Part shown: piece after piece, positions 1-9,451 of the stretch
Numbering within the stretch: position 1 is the first letter of the stretch
How the letters are laid out: every line of letters begins with the position of its first letter
DNA from: Oscillospiraceae bacterium
GTDB taxonomy: Bacteria; Bacillota_A; Clostridia; Saccharofermentanales; Saccharofermentanaceae
DNA length: 36,065 bases
Direction: 5' to 3'
Assembly: GCA_902791885.1 (NCBI GenBank)
Contig: CADAXO010000054.1
Span: forward strand, 1 to 36,065
Position numbers and translations under genes: made by a program
Notes under the pieces: generated by a model
The model's input: only the letters and a program-made list of their open reading frames with translations
Told to the model about the DNA's origin: nothing
The model's database searches: none

Positions 1-306
1 GTTATAGTCATCTTCCCTGTGATCTCCGCTTAGAAGGATCTTTGGAGCCGCACCATCCTCATAAAGCCTTATCGCCATATCTAACCTGTCGACCATAAGA
101 TCCGTCGGATACTGATTGTCAATTATTCCGCACCCTAATACGATTATGTAATCATAATGCCCGTTAAAGTCCTCATAATCCTTGATTGAACTTGATGTTG
201 ACATGATCACATATACATTTATCACTGCTGTAACAGCCAGTATAACAGCAACAAAAGCTATAACGATCTTAACAATCACACCTGCTTTTCCTTTTATAGT
301 ACTCAT
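1..306 (-). CDS. SanA/YdcF-family (DUF218) membrane protein, N-terminal part
   Basis: Only the first 102 residues lie in the window; the gene runs off its left edge. Residues about 8-32 form one hydrophobic anchor, and the rest would face outward. The stretch YDYIIVLGCGI, followed by DLMVDRLDMAIRLYEDG and KILLSGDH, is the start of the DUF218 fold (ElyC/SanA/YdcF). Proteins of that family are linked to envelope integrity, but their chemistry is poorly defined. The ATG at 306 lies 5 bases after the stop of the mini-ORF at 312-395, so it is probably the last visible gene of the coaE operon. Family assignment is fairly firm; the function is not. Confidence 0.75.
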   Translation of the reverse strand, partial: MSTIKGKAGVIVKIVIAFVAVILAVTAVINVYVIMSTSSSIKDYEDFNGHYDYIIVLGCGIIDNQYPTDLMVDRLDMAIRLYEDGAAPKILLSGDHREDDYN

Positions 307-311
307 ACAGA

Positions 312-395
312 TCAGAGGTTTTCCCGTTCGAACCTTTCGTCCGGATCGCCGGGATCATACAACAGTCCCGCGACTATTCTCTCGTACATTGTCAT
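312..395 (-). CDS. 27-residue mini-ORF resembling the N-terminus of maltose/sugar O-acetyltransferases
   Basis: A short frame begins with an ATG that overlaps the stop of the upstream DUF4298 gene (ATGA at 392-395) and ends in TGA at 312-314. Its product contains MTMYERIVAGLLYDPGDPD, closely matching the first helix-turn of the Mac domain that opens maltose/galactoside O-acetyltransferases. The left-handed beta-helix that carries catalysis is absent, and the next gene starts 5 bases later. It could be a remnant left by a deletion or a translated small protein. The stop-start overlap suggests it is still translated by coupling. Homology is judged by eye from a short peptide. Confidence 0.5.
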   Translation of the reverse strand: MTMYERIVAGLLYDPGDPDERFERENL

Positions 396-949
396 ACATT
401 CTCCCTCGACATCTGCTGATACTTATCCAGAAGATCGCTTATCCCATCCTGTGACAGAACACCGCGCTTGATGTTATTCGGAATGACACCGGCTTCATCG
501 TCAGCATAGTCTTTCTTCCATTCTTCGCTCGTATAATAACTCTCAAGAGAATCAATATTCTTACGTAAATCTTCGGTATTTACATTATCAGGATCTTCCA
601 TCATCTTTAATGTCTCATTGAAGATGCTCTCATATTTAACGATCCTTGATATCTGCTGATTTTCCATAAGCATACCGGCTTTCTTCGCTATAAATAACAT
701 AGCGAAGACAGTCATTGAATAAACCATCGATATAAGGAACTCAGAAACAAACGCAAGAGGAACCGTTATTCCCTTTATCACATTAAACACAATAAGAAGA
801 AGCACCGTTCCCGACAGATATATCGCCTCAGTTGCAATAAAGAATTTCCTGTACCGTTTTACGGTATCGTTCCTGATAATGCACAGTAAGACCAGTAAGG
901 CCAATGCGATCAGGACAAATACCGATCCAGTCAGGACTGTGCCGTTCAT
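392..949 (-). CDS. Membrane protein with C-terminal DUF4298 domain
   Basis: The 185-residue product has three hydrophobic segments (about 5-23, 40-58 and 66-90). A soluble C-terminal region follows whose last 50 residues, including YYTSEEWKKDY, DDEAG and KRGVLSQDG, match the signature of DUF4298. Family members known to me are mostly small soluble proteins, so the membrane-anchored arrangement is notable. No catalytic residues are evident and I assign no function. The start overlaps the coaE stop by 4 bases (ATGA at 946-949), so it is translationally coupled to coaE. Its own stop overlaps the following mini-ORF. Confidence 0.7.
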   Translation of the reverse strand: MNGTVLTGSVFVLIALALLVLLCIIRNDTVKRYRKFFIATEAIYLSGTVLLLIVFNVIKGITVPLAFVSEFLISMVYSMTVFAMLFIAKKAGMLMENQQISRIVKYESIFNETLKMMEDPDNVNTEDLRKNIDSLESYYTSEEWKKDYADDEAGVIPNNIKRGVLSQDGISDLLDKYQQMSRENV

Positions 950-1554
950 ACCCTGATGCCTCTCTCGTTAAGCTCGGTCTTTATAAGCTTTTCTATCTGC
1001 TCATTAAGCTCATCAATCGTTCCCGAATTATCGATAACATGATCGCCCAAAGCCGCATATTCGTCGTTAGTCATCTGAACGGCAATACGCCTCAAGGCAT
1101 CTTCCTTGCTCATACCTCTGTCCAGAAGCCTTGCAAGTCTTATATGATCCTCGCAAGTAACCGCCCATATCTGATCGCAATGATCGACAAAGCCTTTATT
1201 TACAGGGATCGGTACATCAAGGACTACAAGCTTTGTCTTAAGCTTCTTCTGCTCTTCGAGAACTTTATCCATAACGATAAATACTTGCTTATGTATGATC
1301 GCGGAAAGCTGGTCAAGCTTTCTGTTATCTTTGAAGACAACATCAGCCATATACGCACGGTTAAGACTTCTGTCGGAAAGAATCGCCTTAGGGCCGAATT
1401 CCGCTTCAATTTCATCAATAGCAGCGCCTTCAGCTGCCGTAACATCTCTTGATATCTGATCTGCATCAAGCACGAGTATTTCCTTTTCGGCGAAGTACTT
1501 GCTTACCGTACTCTTTCCGCTGCCGATAGGTCCTGTAATTCCAAGTACAAACAT
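946..1554 (-). CDS. coaE: Dephospho-CoA kinase
   Basis: CoaE phosphorylates the ribose 3'-hydroxyl of dephospho-CoA with ATP, the last step of coenzyme A synthesis in the cytoplasm. The 202-residue length is normal. The product opens with LGITGPIGSGKSTVSKYF, where GPIGSGKS is the P-loop. It continues with VLDADQISRDV, the conserved LID/substrate region, and LVVLDVPIPVNKGF, equivalent to the usual DxPLLFE-type segment. The start is 2 bases after the polA stop, a common polA-coaE arrangement in Bacillota. No lesion is visible here, unlike in the neighbouring polA. Confidence 0.95.
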   Translation of the reverse strand: MFVLGITGPIGSGKSTVSKYFAEKEILVLDADQISRDVTAAEGAAIDEIEAEFGPKAILSDRSLNRAYMADVVFKDNRKLDQLSAIIHKQVFIVMDKVLEEQKKLKTKLVVLDVPIPVNKGFVDHCDQIWAVTCEDHIRLARLLDRGMSKEDALRRIAVQMTNDEYAALGDHVIDNSGTIDELNEQIEKLIKTELNERGIRV

Positions 1555-1556
1555 CT

Positions 1557-3632
1557 TTACTTAGCTTCAAGCCAGTTCTTACCGGAACCTGTCTCTGAGA
1601 CCAAAGGCACGGTAAGGCTTGCGGCCGACTCCATTTCTTTTTTCAATATTGAAGACACAAGTTCTGCGTCCTTAAGATCACACTCGACTATAAGTTCATC
1701 GTGAACCGTCATGATGAGCATACTGCCGGGAACCTGCTCTCTTAATGCAAGATACACCTTGTTCATGGCTATCTTTATGATATCTGCGGCAGTACCCTGC
1801 ACAGGTGTATTCATAGCAGCGCGAAGACCGAAGTTTCTGACATTTCTGTTAGGCGACTTAAGTTCGGATAAGATCCTCTTTCTTCCGTAAAGAGTACTTA
1901 CGTATCCTTCTTCCTCACCCTTCTTCTTAAGTCCGTCAAGGTATGACGTAATCTTCGGGAACTGTTCCTCATAAGACTTGATAAGATCGGCGGCCTCCCT
2001 GAAGGAAATACCGAGATCCGTAGAAAGACCGAAGTCGGACACTCCGTAAACAATACTGAAGTTAACGGTCTTAGCGGCAGCACGCTGCTCGTGGGTCACT
2101 TCTTCCTCGGGAACACCGAACACCTTGGATGCAGTCCTTCTGTGAATATCCTCTCCGTTAAGGAAAGCTTCTGTCATGACTTCATCACCGGACATCGCCG
2201 CAAGCAGACGAAGCTCTATCTGAGAGTAGTCAGCATCGATCAGGATCTTTCCTTCGGGAGCCGTAAAACACTCTCTTATTCTCGCGCCTTCTTCAGATCT
2301 TACAGGGATATTCTGAAGGTTTGGATCAACGGAAGACAGTCTGCCCGTATTGGTCATTGCCTGCGTAAACGTGGTATGAATACGGCCGTCTTCTTTTATC
2401 TTCGGCAAAAGTCCTGCAGCATAAGTGGAATCAAGCTTGGATATTGCTCTCCACTCCAAGATCTTCGGCACGGCAGGATGGAAATCGGCGATCCTGTTAA
2501 GCTCATCGGCAGAAGTCGAGTACACCCCCGTCTTACCCTTCTTGCCGTGAGGCAGGTTAAGCTTATCCGCATCGAAAAGCACTTCGGACAGCTGCTTCGG
2601 GGAACCTATATTAAACTCAAATCCCGTAAGTTCGTGTATCTCCTTCTCGAGTGTCTCCAGTCGTTCGGAGAATTCCTTGTGAAGTGCATTAAGCCGTTCA
2701 GAAGAAACACTCATACCGTTTCTTTCCATAGCATCAAGCGTAACGGTAAGAGGGAATTCGATATTCATCAGAAGATTGGTAAGACCTTCATCTTCAGCTT
2801 TCTTAAGGAGAGCTTTGCAGATACATCTGTTAAGAAGAAGCTTCTCCGCCTTAACCTTATATGTCGTCTCCTCGTCCTGAACGTCAAATAAAGAAATCTG
2901 TCCGCTCTTCTCTTCAACGGGATAAGGCATTGCAAATGTATTCTCAAAAAGCCTCGTGAAATCAGGCGAATTGCCGTAGATCACGTTAAGGACATAACCC
3001 ATTATCGATGTGTCGTATACACGTGTAAGCTTGGAAGGTATCCTCGGAAGGATCTTGGAATTGATCTTGTAGTCGTAAGACCTTAATGACTCACACTTAT
3101 CCAAAGCTTTAAGTGAAGCTTCGGGATCATTTACGTAAAGAGTTGTTCCTTCAAGGATAAGTACTTTATCCTGCGTGAAGGCAACATCAAGATCATCACC
3201 TTCGGGAACAGAATCGTATACTACCGTGAGCTTACTTTTTCCGTCATTATATTCTTCAAGATACGAGGAAAGATCTGATTCAGGTTCTTCAAAAGTCTGC
3301 ACCTTAAGGTCTTCAAGTCCGAACTTCTTAATAAGGCTTCGAAGGCCCAAAGAAGCTAATCTGTCATGTAATCCCTGAGGATCATTAATTTCCGTAAAGG
3401 ACATCTCTTCCGGACCGTAAGGAACCGGTACATCCCTTAAGATAGTGCAAAGCTTGATATTCATATCAACAAGCTCGCGTGATTCACTCATATGAGCCTT
3501 CAAAGAAGGAGTCAGCTTATCCAGGTTATCAAAGATTCCGTCGATGGAACCGTAATCAGCGATAAGCTTAAATGCTGTCTTCTCTCCTACCTTCTCAACG
3601 CCTTTGATGTTATCGGAATTATCGCCCATCAA
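1557..3632 (-). pseudogene. polA: DNA polymerase I, C-terminal fragment (polymerase domain), out of frame with its N-terminus
   Basis: This frame holds the end of the 5'-nuclease domain (GDNSDNIKGVEKVGEKTAFKL, a helix-hairpin-helix), a central exonuclease-like region without obvious DEDD residues, and a complete family A polymerase. Motif A is DADYSQIELRLLA, motif B is RAAAKTVNFSIVYG and motif C is VHDELIVE. Pol I repairs DNA and matures Okazaki fragments. The frame lacks an initiation region: coding sense extends upstream as VNVKAL until it meets the other frame near 3641-3654. The 5'-nuclease and polymerase parts are separated by a +1 shift with about 3-5 residues missing. If the lesion is real, a Klenow-like fragment could only be made from an internal start such as the TTG at 3632. 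A sequence or assembly error is equally possible. Confidence 0.85.
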
Positions 3633-3642
3633 AGCTTTAACA

Positions 3643-4173
3643 TTAACTAACCCCGTAGGTTTCTTCGAACATGGCCCTGTCGAAAAGAACTCTCGGCGGC
3701 TTGCCTTTTCCGCTTTGAGGAAGGATGACGCTTACCTGATCGTCAATAAGCTGAAAGTCATCGTGATCTCCGCTTAAGATGTAGACCTGATCACCCTCAT
3801 TCTTTCCCATCAAAGACAAAGTTCCGATAAGATCATCAGCCTCATATCCTTCAAGTTCCATCCTCTTGATACCCATAAGATCAAGAAGCTCTTTGGTGAC
3901 GGGCATCTGTGCGGAAAGCTCGGGCATCATGCCTTTTCGCTGTGCTTTGTACTCCGGATACATCTTATGGCGGAAAGTCGGTGCCTTAAGGTCGAAAAGA
4001 ACGCAGATCTTATCAGGCTTGTACTCATCTTTGACACTTAACAAAGTATTGAAGAAGCCGTTTACAGCACCTGTAGGCGTACCGTCAGGCGCAGTCATCG
4101 GGGCTCTTCCTATGACCGCGAAGAAAGCACGGTTGATTATCGAGTTTCCGTCAACAAGAAGAAGTTTAGCCAT
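3643..4173 (-). pseudogene. polA: DNA polymerase I, N-terminal 5'-nuclease fragment
   Basis: This encodes the first 176 residues of Pol I: LLLVDGNSIINRAFFA at the start, GAVNGFFNTLL, FDLKAPTFRH, KAQRKGMP-like KAQRKGMMPEL, LEGYEADDLIGTL and LSGDHDDFQLI. These are the metal-binding acidic motifs of FEN/5'-nuclease domains. It stops at 3643 just after EETYGVS, where homologues continue through roughly PEQ-hydrophobic-D/N-VKALMGDNSDN. That continuation is in the next frame (see 1557-3632). The ATG at 4173 overlaps the end of the upstream activase gene by 8 bases. Summed, the two fragments give about 872 residues, near the usual Pol I length, so only a few residues are missing. Confidence 0.85.
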
Positions 4174-7100
4174 TATTCTTTGCAGCCTTCTCTGCCATTA
4201 TCTCTGCGTTTCTCACTGCATGTGCAGTAGAGATCATCAACTTGATTCTGTTAAGCTGGTTAGCTTCCGAAGCACCCGGATCGTAGTCGATCGGAATGAT
4301 GTTGGATGTCGGATACTGGCGGCGGAGCTCCTTGATCATACCCTTGCCTGTTACATGGTTAGGCAGGCATGCGAAAGGCTGTGAACAGATGATATTGGGC
4401 ACACCGTCCTGTATCAGTTCGATCATCTCTGCCGTAAGGAACCAGCCCTCACCGCAAGTGTTGCCGCAGGAAAGAACCTTGGAGGAATTCTTGGCAAGTT
4501 CCTCAATCCTTTCAGTCATCATAAACTTACCGCCGGTCTTCTTAAACGCCTCATTGATAGGCTTTCTGAAGCTCTCGAGAATATCGATGAATCTCGAATT
4601 GATGAATCCGGACTTCTTGGATCTTCCCATATTGGCAGCAGCCCATACAGGGTTATAAGCACAGTAAAGGAAGAAGTCGAGAACACCGGGGAGAACGCCT
4701 TCACAGCCTTCAGCTTCGATTACATCGAGAGCATTGTTATTGGCATCGGGCTGGAACTTAACGAGGATCTCTCCTACAAGTCCGACACGGGGCTTTCTCG
4801 GGATATCCTGCAAAGGAAGTTTATCGAACTTCTCTACTGCAAGCTTGATGAACTTCTTATAGCTCTTGACCGTAGGAATGTTCTCAAGGTCAACCCCGAT
4901 ATCAGCAAGACAGTCTCTTATCTTCTTCTTCTCTTCCGGGCTTCTGTCCCAATAGTTACCGGGCATTATCTGGTCGTAACGCTCTGTAAGCTCATCAGCA
5001 AAACCTGACTTATTGAGCATCTGTCTTCCGATCCTGTTGAAATACATATAAAGAGCATTCGCAGATCCGGGAACAACCTCGTAAGGACGAGTCCTCAGGA
5101 TAAGCGTAGTCAGCATATCACCGAGACAGAGAGCCTCAATAGCATGCTTTGCGAACGGCAGATTGAGCTTGAATCCTTCATTCTTCTCGAACTGCTGAAC
5201 AGAAAGCGCGACTACGGGGATCTGAGGGTAACCAGCTTCCTTCAAAGCTTTTCTTAAGAAAGCTACATAGTTGGTAGCACGGCATCCACCGCCGGTCTGA
5301 GTGATCATAAGAGTTGTATTATCGGGATCGATATCACCCTTGATGATAGCATTGATCATCTGACCGACTACAATGATCGACGGGAAACATGCATCGTTAT
5401 TAACGAACTTCAGTCCGCATTCGATATCCTCTCTTGTAGCCTGCTTAAGAAGCTTCATTCTGTAGCCTTCGGAGTGGAATACGCTCTCGACGAAGTCAAA
5501 CTGTATAGGAGCCATCTGAGGAGCAAGGATAGTATGCTTCTTCTTGTCTTCCTTAGTGAACTCAACGCGCTTCAATACATAAGCAGGGTTATTGGGATCA
5601 GCTGTTATTGCCGGCTTCTTACCCGCCTTAACAAGCTCATCTCTTTCATTCATCGCAACTACCAAAGATCTCATTCTGATCCTTGCAGCACCGAGATTGC
5701 TTACCTCGTCGATCTTAAGGAGCGTATAAAGTTTGCCGCTTGTTTCCAAGATTTCCTGAACCTGATCCGATGTAACGGCATCAAGACCGCATCCGAACGA
5801 TGTAAGCTGAACAAGCTCGAGATTAGGCTTAGTTATTACGAACGCAGCTGCCTCATAAAGTCTTGTGTGATACATCCACTGATCGACTACTCTGATAGGT
5901 CTTGCAAGTCTTCCCGGAACAGCAACACAGTCTTCCGTAAGAACACCGAGTCCCAACTGATTGATCATCTCGGGAATGCCGTGGTTGATCTCAGGGTCGA
6001 TATGATAAGGTCTTCCTGCAAGTACGATACCGTGCATTCCGCGCTTCTCCATCTCGTAGATCATGCGCGCGCCTTCGGTCCTTATATCTTCCTTGAATCT
6101 TCCGTGCTCTTCGGCACCCTCATTAACAGCAGCCTTAGCTTCTGCGAGTGTTACGCCCTTATCCTTGAACAGTTCGGCAAGCTGCCTTGCAACTTCATCC
6201 AGATCATCCAAAGGCATGAAAGGATTCATGAAGTTAATGTTCTTCTCGTTGATGTTCTCGACATTATTCCTGATAACTTCAGGATATGAACAAACGATAG
6301 GACAGTTATAGTGATTGCCTGAATCTTTATTCTCAAGAGCTTCATAAGGGATATCGGGATAGAAGATATCCTTGATGCCGCGGCTTATAAGATTCTCAAT
6401 GTGGCCGTGTGCAAGCTTTGCAGGATAGCATACGGACTCAGAAGGGATGGTCTCCATACCCTTCTCATATATCGAATGGCTTGATCTTGCTGATATCAGT
6501 ACTCTGAAGCCAAGCTTGGTCAAAGTCGTAAACCAGAACGGGAAGTTCTCATACTGATTGAGTACCCGCGGTATACCGAGAGTTCCTCTGGGAGCATCCT
6601 TCTCGGCAAGAGGCTTATAAGCAAAAGTCCTCTTATACTTATACTTGAACATATTGAAGACTTCGTCTCCGGAAGTCTCATCATCGGTATCAAGACCGAC
6701 ACGCTCACCATTCTCACAACGGTTACCCGATACAAATCTCTTACCGTTGGAGAAAGTGGAGATAGTAAGCTTACAATGGTTACCGCAGTAAGGACACTCC
6801 GTATTCTCACTGTCCATCTCGAAGCTTCCAAGCTCTTCAGCCTTAAGTATAGTAGTCTTGTCGGCATCCGTAACTCTTGTCTTGGCTATAAGTGCAGCAC
6901 CGAACGCACCCATAAGGCCTGCGATATTAGGTCTGATAACATCTCTTTCAGAGATGATCTCGAACGATCTTAAGATAGCATCATTGAGGAACGTACCGCC
7001 CTGAACTACTACCTTCTTTCCGAGCTGCTCGGTATCTCTGATCTTGATAACTTTGTAAAGTGCATTACGTACAACAGAATAAGAAAGACCTGCAGAGATA

Positions 7101-8602
7101 TCACCGACAGATGCTCCCTCCTTCTGTGCCTGCTTAACCTTGGAATTCATGAATACTGTACATCTCGTTCCGAGGTCTACCGGGCTCTTCGCATCGAGGG
7201 CAGCCTTCGAGAATGAAACGGGATCCATACCGAGTGTCTGTGCAAATGTCTGAATGAATGATCCGCATCCGGAGGAACAAGCCTCGTTAAGCATAATAGA
7301 ATCGATAACACCGTTTCTGATCCTCATACACTTCATGTCCTGGCCGCCGATATCAATGATGAAGTCAACATCGGGACAGAAGAATTTCGCGCCCTGGAAG
7401 TGTGCCATAGTCTCGATCTCACCGATATCGACTCCGAGGCCCGCCTTGATGATATTCTCACCGTAACCTGTGGCACATGAATATCTGATATAAGCATCCT
7501 TGCCGAGCTTGGAATAGATGTCCTTAAGGATCTCTACAGCTGAGAAAACAGGATTGCCTCTGTTGCTGCTGTAGTAAGAATAGACCATCTCACCTTCTTC
7601 ATTGATGAGGACAGCCTTCGTAGTAGTGGAACCGGCATCAATACCGAGATACAGAGGACCCTTCTGTGTCGAGATGTCATGCATCCTGACCTGATCCTTC
7701 TCATGTCTTTCATAGAAAGCTCTCTTCTGATCTTCACTGTCGAACAGGGGCGCTATTCTGATGATATCGGGCGTAAAGCCTTCCCTGTTCTTGAACTTCT
7801 CGATAAGATCCGGAAGATGTACGGGAGCATCATCAGAACTTAATGCCGCACCTAAAGCGACATAGATCTCTGCCTCATCCGGCATCCAGAATGAATCTAC
7901 CTTATCGGCAAGGGTTCTCTCGAAAGCATTACGAAGCTCTGAATTAAAGAACAGCGGGCCGCCAAGGAATGCGACATGGCCCTTGATGGGACGTCCGCAG
8001 GCAAGGCCTGAGATAGTCTGGTTAACAACAGACTGGTAAATAGAAGCTGCAAGATCTTCCTTTGCCGCACCCTCATTGATAAGGGGCTGCAGGTCACTCT
8101 TAGCGAATACGCCGCAGCGGCTCGCGATCGTATAAAGAGAACGGTAATCCTTAGCGAAGTTATTAAGTCCGTCGGCATCCGTCTGAAGAAGCGATGCCAT
8201 CTGGTCGATAAAAGCACCCGTACCGCCTGCGCAGGTACCGTTCATGCGCTGCTCGATAACAGGGTGAAGATATGTGATCTTCGCATCCTCTCCGCCGAGC
8301 TCGATGATAACGTCAGTCTCGGGGTGATACTTCTTGATGGCTTCTGTCTCAGCCATAACTTCCTGTGTGAACTTAAGTCCGAGCCAGTTAGCTACGGAAA
8401 GTCCGCCGGAACCCGTAATGGTAACGGAAGCTTCGAGCTTCGGGAACTTCGCATTAAGCTCTTCGAAAAGCTGATTCAAAAGTCCCGCGATATCCGAATG
8501 ATGTCTTCTGTATTCTCTGTGAACTATCTTTTCCCCATCAAGAAGAACTATCTTGATAGTTGTAGATCCTATGTCCAATCCAAGTCTGTATCTTATATCC
8601 AT
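4166..8602 (-). CDS. Giant 2-hydroxyacyl-CoA dehydratase activase-like protein (two BadF ATPase domains plus HgdB-like region)
   Basis: The product of about 1478 residues has this order: a BadF/BcrA/HgdC ATPase domain (LDIGSTTIK near 10; NGTCAGGTGAF with a candidate cluster Cys near 124), and a second one (DAGSTTTK near 322; IDIGGQDMK; NEACSSGCGSF with Cys near 442/446). A Cys cluster CPYCGNHC...GNRC (about 603-629) follows, then a DUF2229 region (about 675-900) and a C-terminal part like the dehydratase subunit HgdB (LSCGNTCGEGWF). Known activases bind one [4Fe-4S] cluster per dimer and drive electrons into 2-hydroxyacyl-CoA dehydratases by ATP hydrolysis. These fused versions are common in Clostridia but have no settled substrate. 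I chose the ATG at 8602, with GGAAAG 7 bases upstream and just after the previous stop. An ATG at 8617 has no spaced SD. Confidence 0.88.
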   Translation of the reverse strand: MDIRYRLGLDIGSTTIKIVLLDGEKIVHREYRRHHSDIAGLLNQLFEELNAKFPKLEASVTITGSGGLSVANWLGLKFTQEVMAETEAIKKYHPETDVIIELGGEDAKITYLHPVIEQRMNGTCAGGTGAFIDQMASLLQTDADGLNNFAKDYRSLYTIASRCGVFAKSDLQPLINEGAAKEDLAASIYQSVVNQTISGLACGRPIKGHVAFLGGPLFFNSELRNAFERTLADKVDSFWMPDEAEIYVALGAALSSDDAPVHLPDLIEKFKNREGFTPDIIRIAPLFDSEDQKRAFYERHEKDQVRMHDISTQKGPLYLGIDAGSTTTKAVLINEEGEMVYSYYSSNRGNPVFSAVEILKDIYSKLGKDAYIRYSCATGYGENIIKAGLGVDIGEIETMAHFQGAKFFCPDVDFIIDIGGQDMKCMRIRNGVIDSIMLNEACSSGCGSFIQTFAQTLGMDPVSFSKAALDAKSPVDLGTRCTVFMNSKVKQAQKEGASVGDISAGLSYSVVRNALYKVIKIRDTEQLGKKVVVQGGTFLNDAILRSFEIISERDVIRPNIAGLMGAFGAALIAKTRVTDADKTTILKAEELGSFEMDSENTECPYCGNHCKLTISTFSNGKRFVSGNRCENGERVGLDTDDETSGDEVFNMFKYKYKRTFAYKPLAEKDAPRGTLGIPRVLNQYENFPFWFTTLTKLGFRVLISARSSHSIYEKGMETIPSESVCYPAKLAHGHIENLISRGIKDIFYPDIPYEALENKDSGNHYNCPIVCSYPEVIRNNVENINEKNINFMNPFMPLDDLDEVARQLAELFKDKGVTLAEAKAAVNEGAEEHGRFKEDIRTEGARMIYEMEKRGMHGIVLAGRPYHIDPEINHGIPEMINQLGLGVLTEDCVAVPGRLARPIRVVDQWMYHTRLYEAAAFVITKPNLELVQLTSFGCGLDAVTSDQVQEILETSGKLYTLLKIDEVSNLGAARIRMRSLVVAMNERDELVKAGKKPAITADPNNPAYVLKRVEFTKEDKKKHTILAPQMAPIQFDFVESVFHSEGYRMKLLKQATREDIECGLKFVNNDACFPSIIVVGQMINAIIKGDIDPDNTTLMITQTGGGCRATNYVAFLRKALKEAGYPQIPVVALSVQQFEKNEGFKLNLPFAKHAIEALCLGDMLTTLILRTRPYEVVPGSANALYMYFNRIGRQMLNKSGFADELTERYDQIMPGNYWDRSPEEKKKIRDCLADIGVDLENIPTVKSYKKFIKLAVEKFDKLPLQDIPRKPRVGLVGEILVKFQPDANNNALDVIEAEGCEGVLPGVLDFFLYCAYNPVWAAANMGRSKKSGFINSRFIDILESFRKPINEAFKKTGGKFMMTERIEELAKNSSKVLSCGNTCGEGWFLTAEMIELIQDGVPNIICSQPFACLPNHVTGKGMIKELRRQYPTSNIIPIDYDPGASEANQLNRIKLMISTAHAVRNAEIMAEKAAKNNG

Positions 8603-8606
8603 CAGA

Positions 8607-9401
8607 TCACTTTCCATCCTTGTGTCTTATATCTTCAAGGGGTGTACCCTTCGGCTGATTTCTGCTTGTTGTGCTTCTGTTAGCCCTCTCTCCCAAAGAC
8701 CTTCTTACAACTACGTTCGGTACGGACTGATCCGCTACAACCAGTCTTCCTCTTTTCCTGCTCCAGGGAATTGTTCCGAACACCTTGAGGGACTTCTCAC
8801 GAAGCTCGCTCATCTTTATCTTCTGCTCCTGGCGGAGTGTCTCCCTGAAATCACCCTCGCGTAAAGAAGACTTGAATTCATCTGTCAAAGATATCTGCAA
8901 AAGCTCGTCGGGAACGCCTCTTGTAAGATCAAAATCCTTGCCGAACCTGTCCTTGCTTACAAGATTAAGTGAATCCATACACTTAACGACATTCTCTTCA
9001 AAAAGCTCATAGTCACAGTCGATGCCCAAAGATAGAGGCATACCTGCGAAGTTAAGATTTACATAAGGAAGGCTTCTGGTAAAAATCAGGTGCAGCGTAA
9101 TAAGCTTCATGTAAGACTCAAGGTTAATACACTCCTGATCGCACATAAAGGCTCTCTCGCCTCCTGAAGTCATGTTGGCAATATCGCTTCTTTCATCCTC
9201 GAAGCCGCATGCCCACAGATGATAAAGCTCTCTGTAGACTTCATTCTTAAACTTCTCAAAATCGCGGCACAGCGGTGCTGCAAGAACAGGTGTGCCGATG
9301 TTAAAGATATACTGCATGTAAGAAACTTCCATGTACTGGGGTACACTGAAGAACTTAATATAAGCGGCTATATCCCTCGCATTGTAGATGTACTTCGTCA
9401 A
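8607..9401 (-). CDS. Uncharacterised protein preceding the activase gene
   Basis: The 264-residue product is not one I recognise. It is mostly soluble, with no signal peptide or clear membrane helix. It has several cysteines (for example HLWACGFEDE and FMCDQECINLE) and a long basic C-terminal tail rich in Arg/Ser from about residue 220 that looks disordered. It begins with TTG at 9401, preceded by GGAG about 11 bases upstream. A downstream ATG is possible. It ends 4 bases before the activase start, so the two are almost certainly co-transcribed and may act together. That pairing is inference from position only. A promoter with an extended -10 lies just upstream at 9443-9451. Confidence 0.65.
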   Translation of the reverse strand: MTKYIYNARDIAAYIKFFSVPQYMEVSYMQYIFNIGTPVLAAPLCRDFEKFKNEVYRELYHLWACGFEDERSDIANMTSGGERAFMCDQECINLESYMKLITLHLIFTRSLPYVNLNFAGMPLSLGIDCDYELFEENVVKCMDSLNLVSKDRFGKDFDLTRGVPDELLQISLTDEFKSSLREGDFRETLRQEQKIKMSELREKSLKVFGTIPWSRKRGRLVVADQSVPNVVVRRSLGERANRSTTSRNQPKGTPLEDIRHKDGK

Positions 9402-9442
9402 TTAATTCTATTCTCCAATCCGGACACAAAAAGTCATTGTAA

Positions 9443-9451
9443 ATTATAACA
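9443..9451 (-). promoter_or_regulatory. Extended -10 promoter for the unknown gene/activase/polA operon
   Basis: On the minus strand TGTTATAAT is a perfect extended -10 element (TGn plus TATAAT). No convincing -35 box lies upstream, where the terminator hairpin sits. The start point would fall near 9436, about 35 bases before the TTG at 9401. Confidence 0.5.

Noticed and set aside
2091..2891. Plus-strand open frame of 266 codons
   Set aside because: It lies entirely inside polA on the opposite strand, has no homologous sense or ribosome binding site, and is a codon-use shadow.
3636..3660. Programmed ribosomal frameshift joining the two polA frames
   Set aside because: Homologues have extra residues here, so bases appear lost. 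I see no stimulatory structure, and a GGGG run alone is weak; a lesion or error is simpler.
5474..6289. Plus-strand open frame of 271 codons
   Set aside because: It is wholly antisense to the conserved activase and has no recognisable motif.
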